In this document: positions 54,154 through 63,615 of the stretch, piece after piece | Numbering within the stretch: position 1 is the first letter of the stretch | Layout: every line of letters starts with the position of its first letter | Source: Duganella guangzhouensis | Lineage (GTDB): Bacteria > Pseudomonadota > Gammaproteobacteria > Burkholderiales > Burkholderiaceae_D | NCBI RefSeq assembly: GCF_009674535.1 | Contig: NZ_WKJK01000001.1 | Location: 372,001-436,000, forward strand | Direction: 5' to 3' | Length of the DNA: 64,000 nucleotides | Made by a program: the position numbers and the translations under genes | Notes under the pieces: generated by a model | Databases searched by the model: none | Told to the model about the DNA's origin: nothing | What the model saw: the letters and a program-made list of their open reading frames with translations, nothing else

Positions 54154-54666
54154 TCAGAAGTAGATGGTGGCGGTGATGGTGGATTTGTAGGTGTCCGGTT
54201 GCGGCGTGCTTTGCGCCGGCACCACGCCGTACACGGTGAGGCTTTGGATGGCGCCGCTACCGGTGCCGGACAAGGTGTCGGTGCCTTGGGTATTGCCCCA
54301 GTTGCCGCCGCCGGCGGTCAGGTTCAGGTTGAAGGCGACGGTGCTGGTGTTGCCGCCAGTGCCGCCCATCAGGCGGGAGGCGATCGACGAACCGCTGGTG
54401 GTGCCGGCGCTGAGGCCAACGTTGTACGGCGTGGTATTGGTGCAGGTAACTTGCAGCGTGGTGTTGGAGTTGACCGCGGTGGCCAGCACGCCCTGCGACT
54501 GGCCAAAGTCCAGCGGCGAGGCGGCGATGGTGCAGTCGGCGATGATCTTCACCGTCACGTCGAAGGTGGTGGTTTTGCTGCCGTTGCTGTAGACGGCGGC
54601 ACCGCTCAGCATGGGAGCGAGCAGGGTGACGATGGCGAAGGCGGCGGCGATGCGGGTGCGGACCAT
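54154..54666 (-). CDS. Spore coat U (SCPU) domain secreted protein, copy A
   Basis: Protein of 170 residues with a signal peptide (cleavage near GAAVY) and the SCPU fold pattern: TFDVTVKIIADCTIAASPLD, LQVTCTNTTPYNVGLSAG, GNWGNTQGTDTLSGTG, and C-terminal TYKSTITATIYF. Cys pair in DCTI and VTCT should form the disulfide seen in Csu-type archaic chaperone-usher subunits. The neighbouring gene is a close paralogue. No chaperone or usher gene is near. Confidence 0.9.
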   Translation of the reverse strand: MVRTRIAAAFAIVTLLAPMLSGAAVYSNGSKTTTFDVTVKIIADCTIAASPLDFGQSQGVLATAVNSNTTLQVTCTNTTPYNVGLSAGTTSGSSIASRLMGGTGGNTSTVAFNLNLTAGGGNWGNTQGTDTLSGTGSGAIQSLTVYGVVPAQSTPQPDTYKSTITATIYF

Positions 54667-54822
54667 GATGGTTCTCCAGTAAGTGGCGGAATAAACTTGC
54701 CGCTAAGCTGGGGCGGTCTTGAAAACACAAGGGGATGGCACTGGCGCGGGATGGGGCGCCGGGAGGAATGCTGGAGCGCGTCGGTCAACCGTGGTTGCGG
54801 GCTGGCGGCGGCGAATGCGGTA

Positions 54823-55344
54823 TTAGAAGTAGACGGTGGCGGTGATCGTCGACTTATAGGTGTCTGGTTGCGGCGTGGTTTGCACCGGGATGTTGCCGTA
54901 CACCGGAATCGAGACGGCGCTGCCGGTGCCGACGCCCGATACGGTGTCGGTGCCCTGGGTGGTACCCCAGTTGGCGCCGCCGGAAGTCTGCTTCAGCGTG
55001 TAGCTCACGGTGCTGGTGTTGCCACCGGTGCCGCTCATGACGCGGGCGGCGATGGTGGAGCCGGCGCCGGTACCGGCGTTCAGGCCGATGTTGTACGGCG
55101 TGGTGTTGGTGCAGGTGACGCTCAGGTTGCTGGTGGCGTTGACGGTGGTGGCCAGCACGCCCTGCGACTGGCCGAAGTCCAGCGTGGCGGCGGAGATGGT
55201 GCAGTCGGCAATGATCTTCAGCGTAACGTCGAAGGTGGTGGTTTTGGTGCCGTTGCTGTACACCGCCGCGCCGCCGACGACCGGCACCAGGATGGCGGCG
55301 ATGGTGGCACAGGCCAGGATGCGGTTCACAGACTTGCTTTTCAT
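54823..55344 (-). CDS. Spore coat U (SCPU) domain secreted protein, copy B
   Basis: Protein of 173 residues very similar to the next gene on the same strand along its whole length (TFDVTLKIIADCTISAATLD, TCTNTTPYNIGLNAG, WGTTQGTDTVSG, TYKSTITATVYF), differing mostly in the signal peptide and in loops. It has a good AGGGAGAG ribosome site. It is upstream, 156 bp away, and each copy has its own untranslated leader. A tandem duplication. Confidence 0.9.
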   Translation of the reverse strand: MKSKSVNRILACATIAAILVPVVGGAAVYSNGTKTTTFDVTLKIIADCTISAATLDFGQSQGVLATTVNATSNLSVTCTNTTPYNIGLNAGTGAGSTIAARVMSGTGGNTSTVSYTLKQTSGGANWGTTQGTDTVSGVGTGSAVSIPVYGNIPVQTTPQPDTYKSTITATVYF

Positions 55345-55570
55345 GATGCTCTCCCTTGAAGTTTTGGTTTAGCGCGTCGTGACAACTTTTGTTTCCGCGC
55401 TTCAATGAGTTCAATTATTCCTCAACCGTAAAAATGCTGCTTTTGGCGCACGCGGTAAGACTTTTGATGGCGGCGAAAGTGCGAAATATTTTGCTGTACG
55501 GCACTTTTTTACAACAAGGCGAGCTCTGCCGGAGGAGAAAACGCTTTTGCTGGCAGAGGTAATTGCGATT

Positions 55571-55607
55571 CGCACCACTTTAGTGCGCGATGCCACTTAT
55601 TGGTGCG
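55571..55607. promoter_or_regulatory. Tandem NtrC-like binding dyads upstream of urease
   Basis: CGCACC-ACTTT-AGTGCG (55571-55587) and TGCCAC-TTATT-GGTGCG (55591-55607) both fit the NtrC plan TGCACC-N5-GGTGCA with a few changes, and their starts are 20 bp apart, two helical turns. Their centres lie about 83 and 63 bp upstream of the expected sigma-54 start, a normal enhancer distance. Confidence 0.6.
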
Positions 55608-55635
55608 GCCGACGCCGTCCAGCGTCTCCTGGGGC

Positions 55636-55651
55636 TGGCACAGGGCTTGCA
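55636..55651 (+). promoter_or_regulatory. Sigma-54 promoter of the urease operon
   Basis: TGGCAC (55636-55641), 5-bp spacer AGGGC, TTGCA (55647-55651), keeping the invariant GG at -24 and GC at -12 at correct spacing. Transcription would begin near 55662, giving a leader of about 24 nt to the ureD ATG. Confidence 0.85.
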
Positions 55652-55685
55652 TAGGACAGAACATTATTTGAACCATTAGTGAGCC

Positions 55686-56543
55686 ATGCCCGATTGCACC
55701 GCACCGCGCGACCTGACAGCCAGCCCTGGCGCCTGGCAGGCCAGTCTCACGCTGGGTTTTGCGGATGACGCCGGCACTACCCGTCTATATAACAAGCTGC
55801 ACCACGGCCCGCTGCGGGTGCAGAAGGCGTTGTACCCGGAAGACGAGCGGGTATGCCAGGCCATCATCGTCCATCCGCCGGGCGGCGTGGTGGGCGGCGA
55901 TCAGCTGGAAATCGACATTGGCGTCGGCGCACAGGCGCACGCCTTCATCACCACGCCGGGCGCCGCCAAGTGGTACCAGGCCAACGGCAAGGTGTCGCGC
56001 CAGAGCGTGCACCTGCATGTGAACGAACACGCGGCACTGGAATGGCTGCCGCAGGAAACCATCTTCTTTGATACCGCTAACGTGGTGCTGGAGCAGCACG
56101 TTGAACTGGCCGAGGGCGCCACCTTCCTCGGCTGCGAGATCCTGTGCATGGGCCGGCGCGGCTCGGGCGAGGTGTTCAACACCGGCCGCGTGCGTCAGCG
56201 CAGCAGCATCCGCCGCGCAGGGCGCTTGATCTGGTGGGAGCAGGGCGATCTGATAGGCGGCCGCCTGGATAGCCCGCTGACGCTGCACGGCAAGACCGTG
56301 TGCGCGACCTTGACCGCCGCCGGCAAGCCGCTGCCGGCTGCCGTGCTGAATGACATCCGCGCCGCCATCGGTGCCGACGGCGAGCACGTCTTCGGCATCA
56401 CCCAGACCAAGGGCGTGCTGGTGGCGCGCCACCTGGGCGACGACAGCGAGACCGCGCGCCGCCTGATGCTGACCGTATGGCGCCATCTGCGTCCACACCT
56501 GCTGGGGCGCGAGGCGGTGACGCCGCGCATCTGGCAAACCTGA
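55686..56543 (+). CDS. ureD: Urease accessory protein UreD
   Basis: Protein of 285 residues, usual length for UreD/UreH. Family features: [45 protein letters not shown] and [12 protein letters not shown]. UreD binds apo-urease and, with UreF and UreG, opens a path for nickel delivery. It is first in the operon, as is common in betaproteobacteria, just after the sigma-54 promoter; ureA follows by 13 bp. Confidence 0.97.
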   Translation: MPDCTAPRDLTASPGAWQASLTLGFADDAGTTRLYNKLHHGPLRVQKALYPEDERVCQAIIVHPPGGVVGGDQLEIDIGVGAQAHAFITTPGAAKWYQANGKVSRQSVHLHVNEHAALEWLPQETIFFDTANVVLEQHVELAEGATFLGCEILCMGRRGSGEVFNTGRVRQRSSIRRAGRLIWWEQGDLIGGRLDSPLTLHGKTVCATLTAAGKPLPAAVLNDIRAAIGADGEHVFGITQTKGVLVARHLGDDSETARRLMLTVWRHLRPHLLGREAVTPRIWQT

Positions 56544-56556
56544 GAGAGATACACGA

Positions 56557-56859
56557 ATGGACCTGACTCCACGCGAAAAAGACAAGCTGTTGATTTTTAC
56601 CGCAGGCCTGCTGGCTGAACGCCGGCTGGCCCGCGGCTTGAAGTTGAATTACCCGGAAGCGGTGGCGCTGATTACCTGCGCCATCATGGAAGGTGCCCGC
56701 GACGGCAAAACTGTCGCAGAACTGATGTCCGACGGCACGCGCATACTCACGCGCGCCGACGTCATGGAGGGTATCCCCGAAATGATCCCAGACATCCAGG
56801 TGGAAGCGATGTTCCCAGATGGGAGCAAGCTTGTGACTGTCCACAACCCCATCCCATAA
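56557..56859 (+). CDS. ureA: Urease gamma subunit
   Basis: Protein of 100 residues, the standard length. It begins [20 protein letters not shown] and contains [20 protein letters not shown] and [17 protein letters not shown], all typical of UreA. With UreB and UreC it forms the (alpha-beta-gamma)3 enzyme that hydrolyses urea to ammonia and carbamate. Separate gamma and beta genes are the usual state outside Helicobacter. Confidence 0.98.
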   Translation: MDLTPREKDKLLIFTAGLLAERRLARGLKLNYPEAVALITCAIMEGARDGKTVAELMSDGTRILTRADVMEGIPEMIPDIQVEAMFPDGSKLVTVHNPIP

Positions 56860-56869
56860 GGAGTTCATC

Positions 56870-57196
56870 ATGATCCCCGGCGAATACAAGCTAGAAGAAG
56901 GCGAGATCGGCCTCAATGTGGGCCGCGAAACCACCACCGTCGTCGTTACCAACCAGGGTGACCGCCCGGTGCAAATCGGCTCGCATTTTCATTTTTTTGA
57001 AGTCAACTCGGTGCTCAAGCTGGAGCGCTGGAAGGCTTACGGCATGCGCCTGAATATCGCCGCCGGCACCGCCGTGCGGTTCGAACCGGGCCAGCAGCGT
57101 ACCGTGGAACTGGTCAAGCTGGATGGCGACCAGGAAGTCTATGGCTTCAATGGCAAAGTAATGGGCAAGCTGAACTCCACACCACCAAAAAGCTAA
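56870..57196 (+). CDS. ureB: Urease beta subunit
   Basis: Protein of 108 residues, [20 protein letters not shown], with [12 protein letters not shown] and [19 protein letters not shown] segments (here [17 protein letters not shown]). An AAGGAG ribosome site precedes the ATG. It packs against the alpha subunit. The gene sits between ureA (10 bp) and ureC (9 bp). Confidence 0.98.
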   Translation: MIPGEYKLEEGEIGLNVGRETTTVVVTNQGDRPVQIGSHFHFFEVNSVLKLERWKAYGMRLNIAAGTAVRFEPGQQRTVELVKLDGDQEVYGFNGKVMGKLNSTPPKS

Positions 57197-57205
57197 AAGG
57201 CTCTC

Positions 57206-58906
<1,701 letters not shown>

Positions 58907-58908
58907 TT

Positions 58909-59418
58909 ATGCTGACTTTACATACCAAAATTCCGCACGCCGACAGCGTAGCCGCGCAGTTGGTGCTGCCATATGAACTGCGCGAGAAGTGCCGCCTGCG
59001 CGCGGCGCTGGACACCGGCGAAGAGGTGGCGGTGTTCACCGTGCGCGGCACCGTGCTGCGTGACGGCGACCTGCTGACCGGTGAAGACAAGCGCGTGATC
59101 CGCGTGGTGGCCGCGCCGGAACCGACCTACAAAGTCACCTGCGCTGATGCGCATGCACTGCTGCGCTGTGCTTTCCATCTGGGGAATCGTCACACCCAGG
59201 CGCAGGTGGGCGATGGCTTCCTGCGCATCCGCGCCGACGCGGTGCTGAAGGAGATGCTGACCGGCCTCGGTGCGACGGTGGTGGAAGAGTTGTCGGCGTT
59301 CGAGCCGGAATCCGGCGCTTACGGCGGCGGCCACGGGCATCACCACGACCACGGCGCCGGCCCGCTGGCGCCGATTCCGCTGCGCCAAAAGATCCACCGC
59401 CCGAGCGACCCGAAATAA
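58909..59418 (+). CDS. ureE: Urease accessory nickel metallochaperone UreE
   Basis: Protein of 169 residues. The N-terminal domain (LVLPYELREKCRLRAALDTG) is followed by the metal-binding domain (AFHLGNRHTQAQVGDGFLRI) and a His-rich C-terminus (GGGHGHHHDHGAG). ATG 58909 follows the ureC stop by 2 nt. It donates nickel to UreG for urease maturation. The next gene starts directly after its stop. Confidence 0.96.
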   Translation: MLTLHTKIPHADSVAAQLVLPYELREKCRLRAALDTGEEVAVFTVRGTVLRDGDLLTGEDKRVIRVVAAPEPTYKVTCADAHALLRCAFHLGNRHTQAQVGDGFLRIRADAVLKEMLTGLGATVVEELSAFEPESGAYGGGHGHHHDHGAGPLAPIPLRQKIHRPSDPK

Positions 59419-60099
59419 ATGCAGGCCGCCGCGCTCCTCAATTTGCTGCAGTTCGCCAGCCCCGCGCTGCCGATCGGCGCCTACAGCTATTCGCAAGGGC
59501 TGGAAGCCGCATTGGAGGCGGGCACTGTGCGCAACGCCGACACCGCGCGCGCCTGGATCGTGCGCCATCTGCACGAAGTGGTGGCGCAATGGGAAGCGCC
59601 TATCGCCTGGCGCCTGATGCAAGCCTGGTCGTGCCGCGACTGGAATGCCGTCAGCGAATGGAGCGAAAAATTCATCGCCTCGCGCGACAGCGCCGAATTC
59701 CGCGCCGAGACCATCCAGATGGGCTACTCGCTCACCAAGCTGGTGGCCGAACTAGGCATCACCGATGCCGAGATGCTGGCCCACCTGCAAGCCGAACCCG
59801 AAGTCGCACTGCCCACCGCATTCGCCTGCGCCGTCGCCGCACTGGGCATCCCGCACGACGCCGCGCTGCTGGCCATGCTGTTCGCCTGGGCCGAAAACCA
59901 GGTACTGGTCTGCGTCAAATCCGTGCCACTGGGGCAGGTGGCCGGCCAGCGCATGCTGCTGTCGCTGCGTGAAGAAATCGAAGCCGCCGCGCGCCACGCG
60001 CAAACCGTCAGCGATGACGACATGTGCAACTGGGCGCCCGGCCTGTCGCTGCTGTCGATGCAGCACGAAGTCCAATACAGCCGTTTATACCGATCATAA
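59419..60099 (+). CDS. ureF: Urease accessory protein UreF
   Basis: Protein of 226 residues, all-helical UreF family: LLQFASPALPIGAYSYSQGLE at the start, WIVRHLHEVVAQWEAPIAWR, and a C-terminal SLLSMQHEVQYSRLYRS. It acts as checkpoint between UreG GTP hydrolysis and nickel insertion. The ATG comes straight after the ureE TAA, so coupling is expected. Confidence 0.97.
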   Translation: MQAAALLNLLQFASPALPIGAYSYSQGLEAALEAGTVRNADTARAWIVRHLHEVVAQWEAPIAWRLMQAWSCRDWNAVSEWSEKFIASRDSAEFRAETIQMGYSLTKLVAELGITDAEMLAHLQAEPEVALPTAFACAVAALGIPHDAALLAMLFAWAENQVLVCVKSVPLGQVAGQRMLLSLREEIEAAARHAQTVSDDDMCNWAPGLSLLSMQHEVQYSRLYRS

Positions 60100-60111
60100 A
60101 GAGACTACATC

Positions 60112-60726
60112 ATGACTACATCCAATCCACTCCGCGTCGGCATCGGCGGCCCTGTCGGTTCCGGCAAGACCGCGCTGTGCGAAATGCTGTGCAAGGGCAT
60201 GCGCGACCATTACGACATGGCCGTCATCACCAACGACATCTACACCAAAGAGGACATGGAAATCCTGCTGCGCGCCGACGCGCTGCCGGCCGAACGCCTG
60301 ATGGGCGTGGAAACCGGCGGCTGCCCGCACACCGCGATTCGTGAGGACGCCTCGATCAACCTCGAAGCCATCGCCCGCATGCAGGCCGACTTCCCGGACC
60401 TGGACCTGATCCTGGTCGAATCCGGCGGCGACAACCTGGCAGCCACCTTCAGCCCCGAGCTGTCCGACCTGACCATCTACGTGATCGACGTCGCCGGCGG
60501 CGAGAAAATCCCGCGCAAGGGTGGCCCCGGCATCACGCGCTCGGATCTGCTGATCATCAACAAGACCGACCTGGCGCCGCACGTCGGCGCCAACCTGGAC
60601 ATCATGGCGCGCGACGCCAAACAGCAGCGCGGCAGCCGGCCGTTCATCTTCACCAACCTGCGCAGCGGCGAGGGCGTGGAGCAGGTCATCAGCTACATCC
60701 GCGAACAAGGCTTACTGGATCAATAA
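60112..60726 (+). CDS. ureG: Urease accessory GTPase UreG
   Basis: Protein of 204 residues, SIMIBI-class GTPase. P-loop [17 protein letters not shown], metal-binding CPH in [15 protein letters not shown], Walker B-like [15 protein letters not shown], base-recognition INKTDLAP. It carries nickel as a dimer and drives urease activation by GTP hydrolysis. It is the most conserved of the accessory proteins. Confidence 0.98.
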   Translation: MTTSNPLRVGIGGPVGSGKTALCEMLCKGMRDHYDMAVITNDIYTKEDMEILLRADALPAERLMGVETGGCPHTAIREDASINLEAIARMQADFPDLDLILVESGGDNLAATFSPELSDLTIYVIDVAGGEKIPRKGGPGITRSDLLIINKTDLAPHVGANLDIMARDAKQQRGSRPFIFTNLRSGEGVEQVISYIREQGLLDQ

Positions 60727-60738
60727 AAGGGAGAGAAC

Positions 60739-61287
60739 ATGAAAAAGATCATCGTCACGCTGGCGCTGAGCGCCGCCAGCACCGCCGCCTTCGCCCACAC
60801 CGGCGAGGGCGCGCACACGCACGGCTTCCTGTCCGGCTTTGCGCATCCGTTCACCGGCCTCGATCACCTGCTGGCCATGGTGTCGGTGGGCGCGTGGAGC
60901 GTGCGCCAGCAGAACGCCAAATGGCTGCCGGCTACCTTCATCGGCGCGCTGATGGCCGGCATGGCCGCCGGTGCCGCCGGCTACGCCGCGCCGGGACTCG
61001 AAACCGGCATCGCGCTGACGGTCGCGTTGATGGGGGTGTTGATCGCCATGGCCGCGCGTCTGCCGGCCGCGCTGGCCGCTACCATGGTGGGTGCGTTCGC
61101 ACTGTTGCACGGGAATGCGCACGGACTGGAACTGCCGCAGGCGTCCAGCGCGCTCGGCCTGCTCGCGGCCAGTGCGGTGCTGGTGTATGGTGGGAGTTTG
61201 CTGGGCCGCGTCAGCCCGGCGCTGGCGCTCAAGCTGTCGGGCGCGGCGATTGCCGCCACCGGCGTGGCGCTGGTGGCGACCGCGTAA
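60739..61287 (+). CDS. ureJ: HupE/UreJ-family putative nickel permease
   Basis: Protein of 182 residues with a signal-like first segment and about six further hydrophobic segments. The family signature HGFLSGFAHPFTGLDHLLAM supplies a His/Asp metal site just after THTGEGAH. UreJ/HupE proteins move nickel for urease or hydrogenase. It ends the urease operon, 3 bp from the convergent acyltransferase stop. Confidence 0.93.
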   Translation: MKKIIVTLALSAASTAAFAHTGEGAHTHGFLSGFAHPFTGLDHLLAMVSVGAWSVRQQNAKWLPATFIGALMAGMAAGAAGYAAPGLETGIALTVALMGVLIAMAARLPAALAATMVGAFALLHGNAHGLELPQASSALGLLAASAVLVYGGSLLGRVSPALALKLSGAAIAATGVALVATA

Positions 61288-61290
61288 AAC

Positions 61291-61908
61291 TTAGCGACGC
61301 TCGTCGGCGCGGCGCTCCTGCAGCACAATGGGCGCCTGGTTTTTCGGGAAGCGGCCGCGATGGCCTTCGTACACGGCGCGGATCGCGGCCAGGTCGGCTT
61401 CCTGGTCGCCGCTCAGGTGCAGATGGTCGACCACGCCCAGCGTCTTGTTCGGGTAATCGATGTAGACCAGGCACAGCGGCACCTTGGCCTCCAGCGCCAG
61501 ATGATAGAAACCGCTCTTCCAGTTGGGGCGGTAGCTGCGCGTGGCTTCCGGCGTGATCGCCAGCCAGTACCAGTCGGCCGCGTTCATGCGTTCGGCCTGG
61601 GAGCGGATCATGCCTTGCGGCGCACTGCGGTCGACCGGCTCGCCGCCGAGCGAGCGGAACCAGCCGCCCAGCGGCGACTTGAACAGCGAATCCTTGGCCA
61701 GCCAGCGGAACGGCAGGTTCAACGCCCATTTGCCGAACAGGCCGACAATGAAGTCCCAGTTCGAGGTGTGCGGGTACACCACCACGATGCCGCGTGGGCC
61801 GGGCAGGGGGCGGTACAGCATGCGCCAGCCGAACAGGTTCAGCACGCGCAGCGAAGTCCGTTGGCGCCAACTCGGCAGCGCGGTCGGCTTCAATTCAAAA
61901 TCAGTCAT
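61291..61908 (-). CDS. 1-acyl-sn-glycerol-3-phosphate acyltransferase-like (PlsC family) protein
   Basis: Protein of 205 residues. The HX4D acyltransferase motif is PHTSNWDFIVG; the later block LGGEPVDRSAPQGMIRSQA corresponds to the glycerophosphate-contact region, and AITPEATRSYRPNWKSGFYH to the PEGTR-like block. Compared with PlsC it is short and lacks a clear membrane helix. Substrate unknown; it may act on a lipid or on a glycolipid. ATG 61908 is chosen over a start at 62013 which overlaps the divergent promoter region. Confidence 0.82.
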   Translation of the reverse strand: MTDFELKPTALPSWRQRTSLRVLNLFGWRMLYRPLPGPRGIVVVYPHTSNWDFIVGLFGKWALNLPFRWLAKDSLFKSPLGGWFRSLGGEPVDRSAPQGMIRSQAERMNAADWYWLAITPEATRSYRPNWKSGFYHLALEAKVPLCLVYIDYPNKTLGVVDHLHLSGDQEADLAAIRAVYEGHRGRFPKNQAPIVLQERRADERR

Positions 61909-62050
61909 CTCACTACATCCCGTGGTTTTATATTTTGTGCACTGTTGACAAGCTGGTATGGAGCTGGTCAAAAAAGCTGCGCGCATTCTATATTGGGCTC
62001 GACAGTGGGGCAAGCCTTGAACTTTTCATATCATTTCCCGTCCAACCGGG

Positions 62051-63427
62051 ATGACGACCAAATCGATACTCTGTGTGGGCACCGGCTCGCCTGGCCTGCC
62101 GGCCGACTGGGAGGTGGTTCGCGCGGCGACGCTGGCCGACGCGCGCCGTCATTTAACTAGCACGCCGTGCGCGGTCGGGCTGTTGCTGGTGCAGCCGGAG
62201 GATAGTTGCGACAGTCTGCATGCGCTGCTGCGCGAGCATGGCGCGCGGCACGGGACGCGCTGGATTGCCGTGCTGCCGCCGGCCGCGCTGGCGCAGCCGG
62301 CCTGGCGCCAACTGGTGCATGAGCTGTGCGACGACTATCACACCTGGCCGCTCGACCATCAGCGCTTGCGCCACGCGCTGGGCCACGCGCTCGGCATGGC
62401 CGCGCTGTGTGGCGATGACGATGCGTCGCCGCGCGCCACCGGCGCCAAGCAAGCGGCCGGGGTTGGCGACGACGCCATGCTGACCGGCACCAGCGTCGCC
62501 ATCACGCGCTTGCGGCGGCAGATCGCCAAAGTGGCCAAGGCCAGCGCGCCGGTGCTGATCTGGGGCGAGAGCGGCAGCGGCAAGGAACTGGCGGCGCAGG
62601 CGGTGCACGCCCATTCGCCACGCCGCAAGGGACCGTTCGTGCCGATCAACTGCGGCGCGATTCCGGCGCAACTGATTCAGTCCGAATTATTCGGTCACGA
62701 GCGCGGCGCTTTCACCGGCGCCGCGCGCGACAAGCGCGGCCTGATCGAAACCGCGCAGGGCGGCTCCATCTTCCTTGACGAAATCGGCGATCTGCCGATG
62801 GAGCTGCAAGCCAATCTGCTGCGCTTCCTGCAGGAGAAAACCATTTACCGGGTCGGCGGCACGCGCAGTATCACGGTGGATGCGCGCGTCATCGCCGCTT
62901 CGCACGTCAACCTGGCGCAGGCGGTGCAACGCGGCGCCTTCCGCGAAGACTTGTATTACCGCCTCAACGTGCTGGCGCTGGACGTGCCGCCACTGCGCGA
63001 GCGGCGCGACGACCTGATGCCCTTGGCCGCACATTTTTTCCACACCTTCGCCAGCGAGCGCGCGCCGCGCGTGCGCGGCTTCAGCAGCACCGCCGCGCAG
63101 GCGATCCGCGCCCATCACTGGCCGGGTAATGTGCGCGAGCTGATTAACCGGGTGCGGCGCGCCATGGTGATGGCTGAAGGGCGGTTGATCCTGCCGGCCG
63201 ACCTCGGATTGCAGGCCGCCGCCGCACCGGCGCCGCTGGCGCTGGACGACGCCCGCATCCGCGCCGAGCGCGACGCCATCGACGCCAGCCTGCTGCGCGC
63301 CGGCCGCAACATCACGCTGGCGGCGCGCGATCTGGGCGTCTCGCGCATGACGCTCTATCGTCTGCTGGCCAAGCATGGCATGGCAGCCCCATCGCGCGCC
63401 AGTTACACCGACGGCCAGAGTGAATGA
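62051..63427 (+). CDS. Sigma-54-dependent transcriptional activator (VpsR/FleQ-like, degenerate N-terminal domain)
   Basis: Protein of 458 residues. The N-terminal 120 residues are receiver-like in length but lack a convincing phospho-Asp (VGLLLVQPEDSCD). The AAA+ domain has Walker A GESGSGKE (172-179), the sigma-54 contact loop GAFTGA (219-224), Walker B IFLDEIGD (Asp243-Glu244) and arginine fingers around FREDLYYRLNVL. The C-terminal Fis-type HTH is ITLAARDLGVSRMTLYRLL. It should activate sigma-54 promoters, such as the one found just downstream at 63531. Confidence 0.93.
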   Translation: MTTKSILCVGTGSPGLPADWEVVRAATLADARRHLTSTPCAVGLLLVQPEDSCDSLHALLREHGARHGTRWIAVLPPAALAQPAWRQLVHELCDDYHTWPLDHQRLRHALGHALGMAALCGDDDASPRATGAKQAAGVGDDAMLTGTSVAITRLRRQIAKVAKASAPVLIWGESGSGKELAAQAVHAHSPRRKGPFVPINCGAIPAQLIQSELFGHERGAFTGAARDKRGLIETAQGGSIFLDEIGDLPMELQANLLRFLQEKTIYRVGGTRSITVDARVIAASHVNLAQAVQRGAFREDLYYRLNVLALDVPPLRERRDDLMPLAAHFFHTFASERAPRVRGFSSTAAQAIRAHHWPGNVRELINRVRRAMVMAEGRLILPADLGLQAAAAPAPLALDDARIRAERDAIDASLLRAGRNITLAARDLGVSRMTLYRLLAKHGMAAPSRASYTDGQSE

Positions 63428-63438
63428 ACCGCCGCGCT

Positions 63439-63454
63439 GTCTCAACGCTGTGAC
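63439..63454. promoter_or_regulatory. Candidate upstream activator dyad
   Basis: GTCTCA (63439-63444) and TGTGAC (63449-63454) form a 5 of 6 inverted repeat with a 4-bp centre, 11 bp after the activator stop and about 110 bp upstream of the expected sigma-54 start site. Position fits an enhancer; the sequence match itself is modest. Confidence 0.3.
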
Positions 63455-63530
63455 GTAGTGCCGCTTGCCGCCGCAGCCAGTTAGCCTCCGCGCAGCCACA
63501 AGTCCTTGCGGATCAAGGGTTTGCGGCGAC

Positions 63531-63546
63531 TGGCACCAAGCTTGCG
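63531..63546 (+). promoter_or_regulatory. Sigma-54 promoter of the secreted low-complexity protein gene
   Basis: TGGCAC (63531-63536), spacer CAAGC, TTGCG (63542-63546), with GG and GC at the correct 10-bp distance. Transcription would start near 63557, about 59 nt before the ATG. Confidence 0.8.
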
Positions 63547-63615
63547 GAAGAAGTGAGACCGGGGACTTGCGCTCCGGCTCCACCCTTCGTCAATCCGTAA
63601 CACTCAGGAGTTAAC

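Larger units (their letters stand above)
55345..55685. other. 341-bp divergent intergenic region: SCPU leader and urease regulatory region
   Basis: No gene is supported here. The left third is AT-richer and should contain the minus-strand promoter of the SCPU pair (no clear -35/-10 seen). The right third holds two NtrC-like dyads (55571-55607) and a sigma-54 promoter (55636-55651) reading into ureD. Confidence 0.7.
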
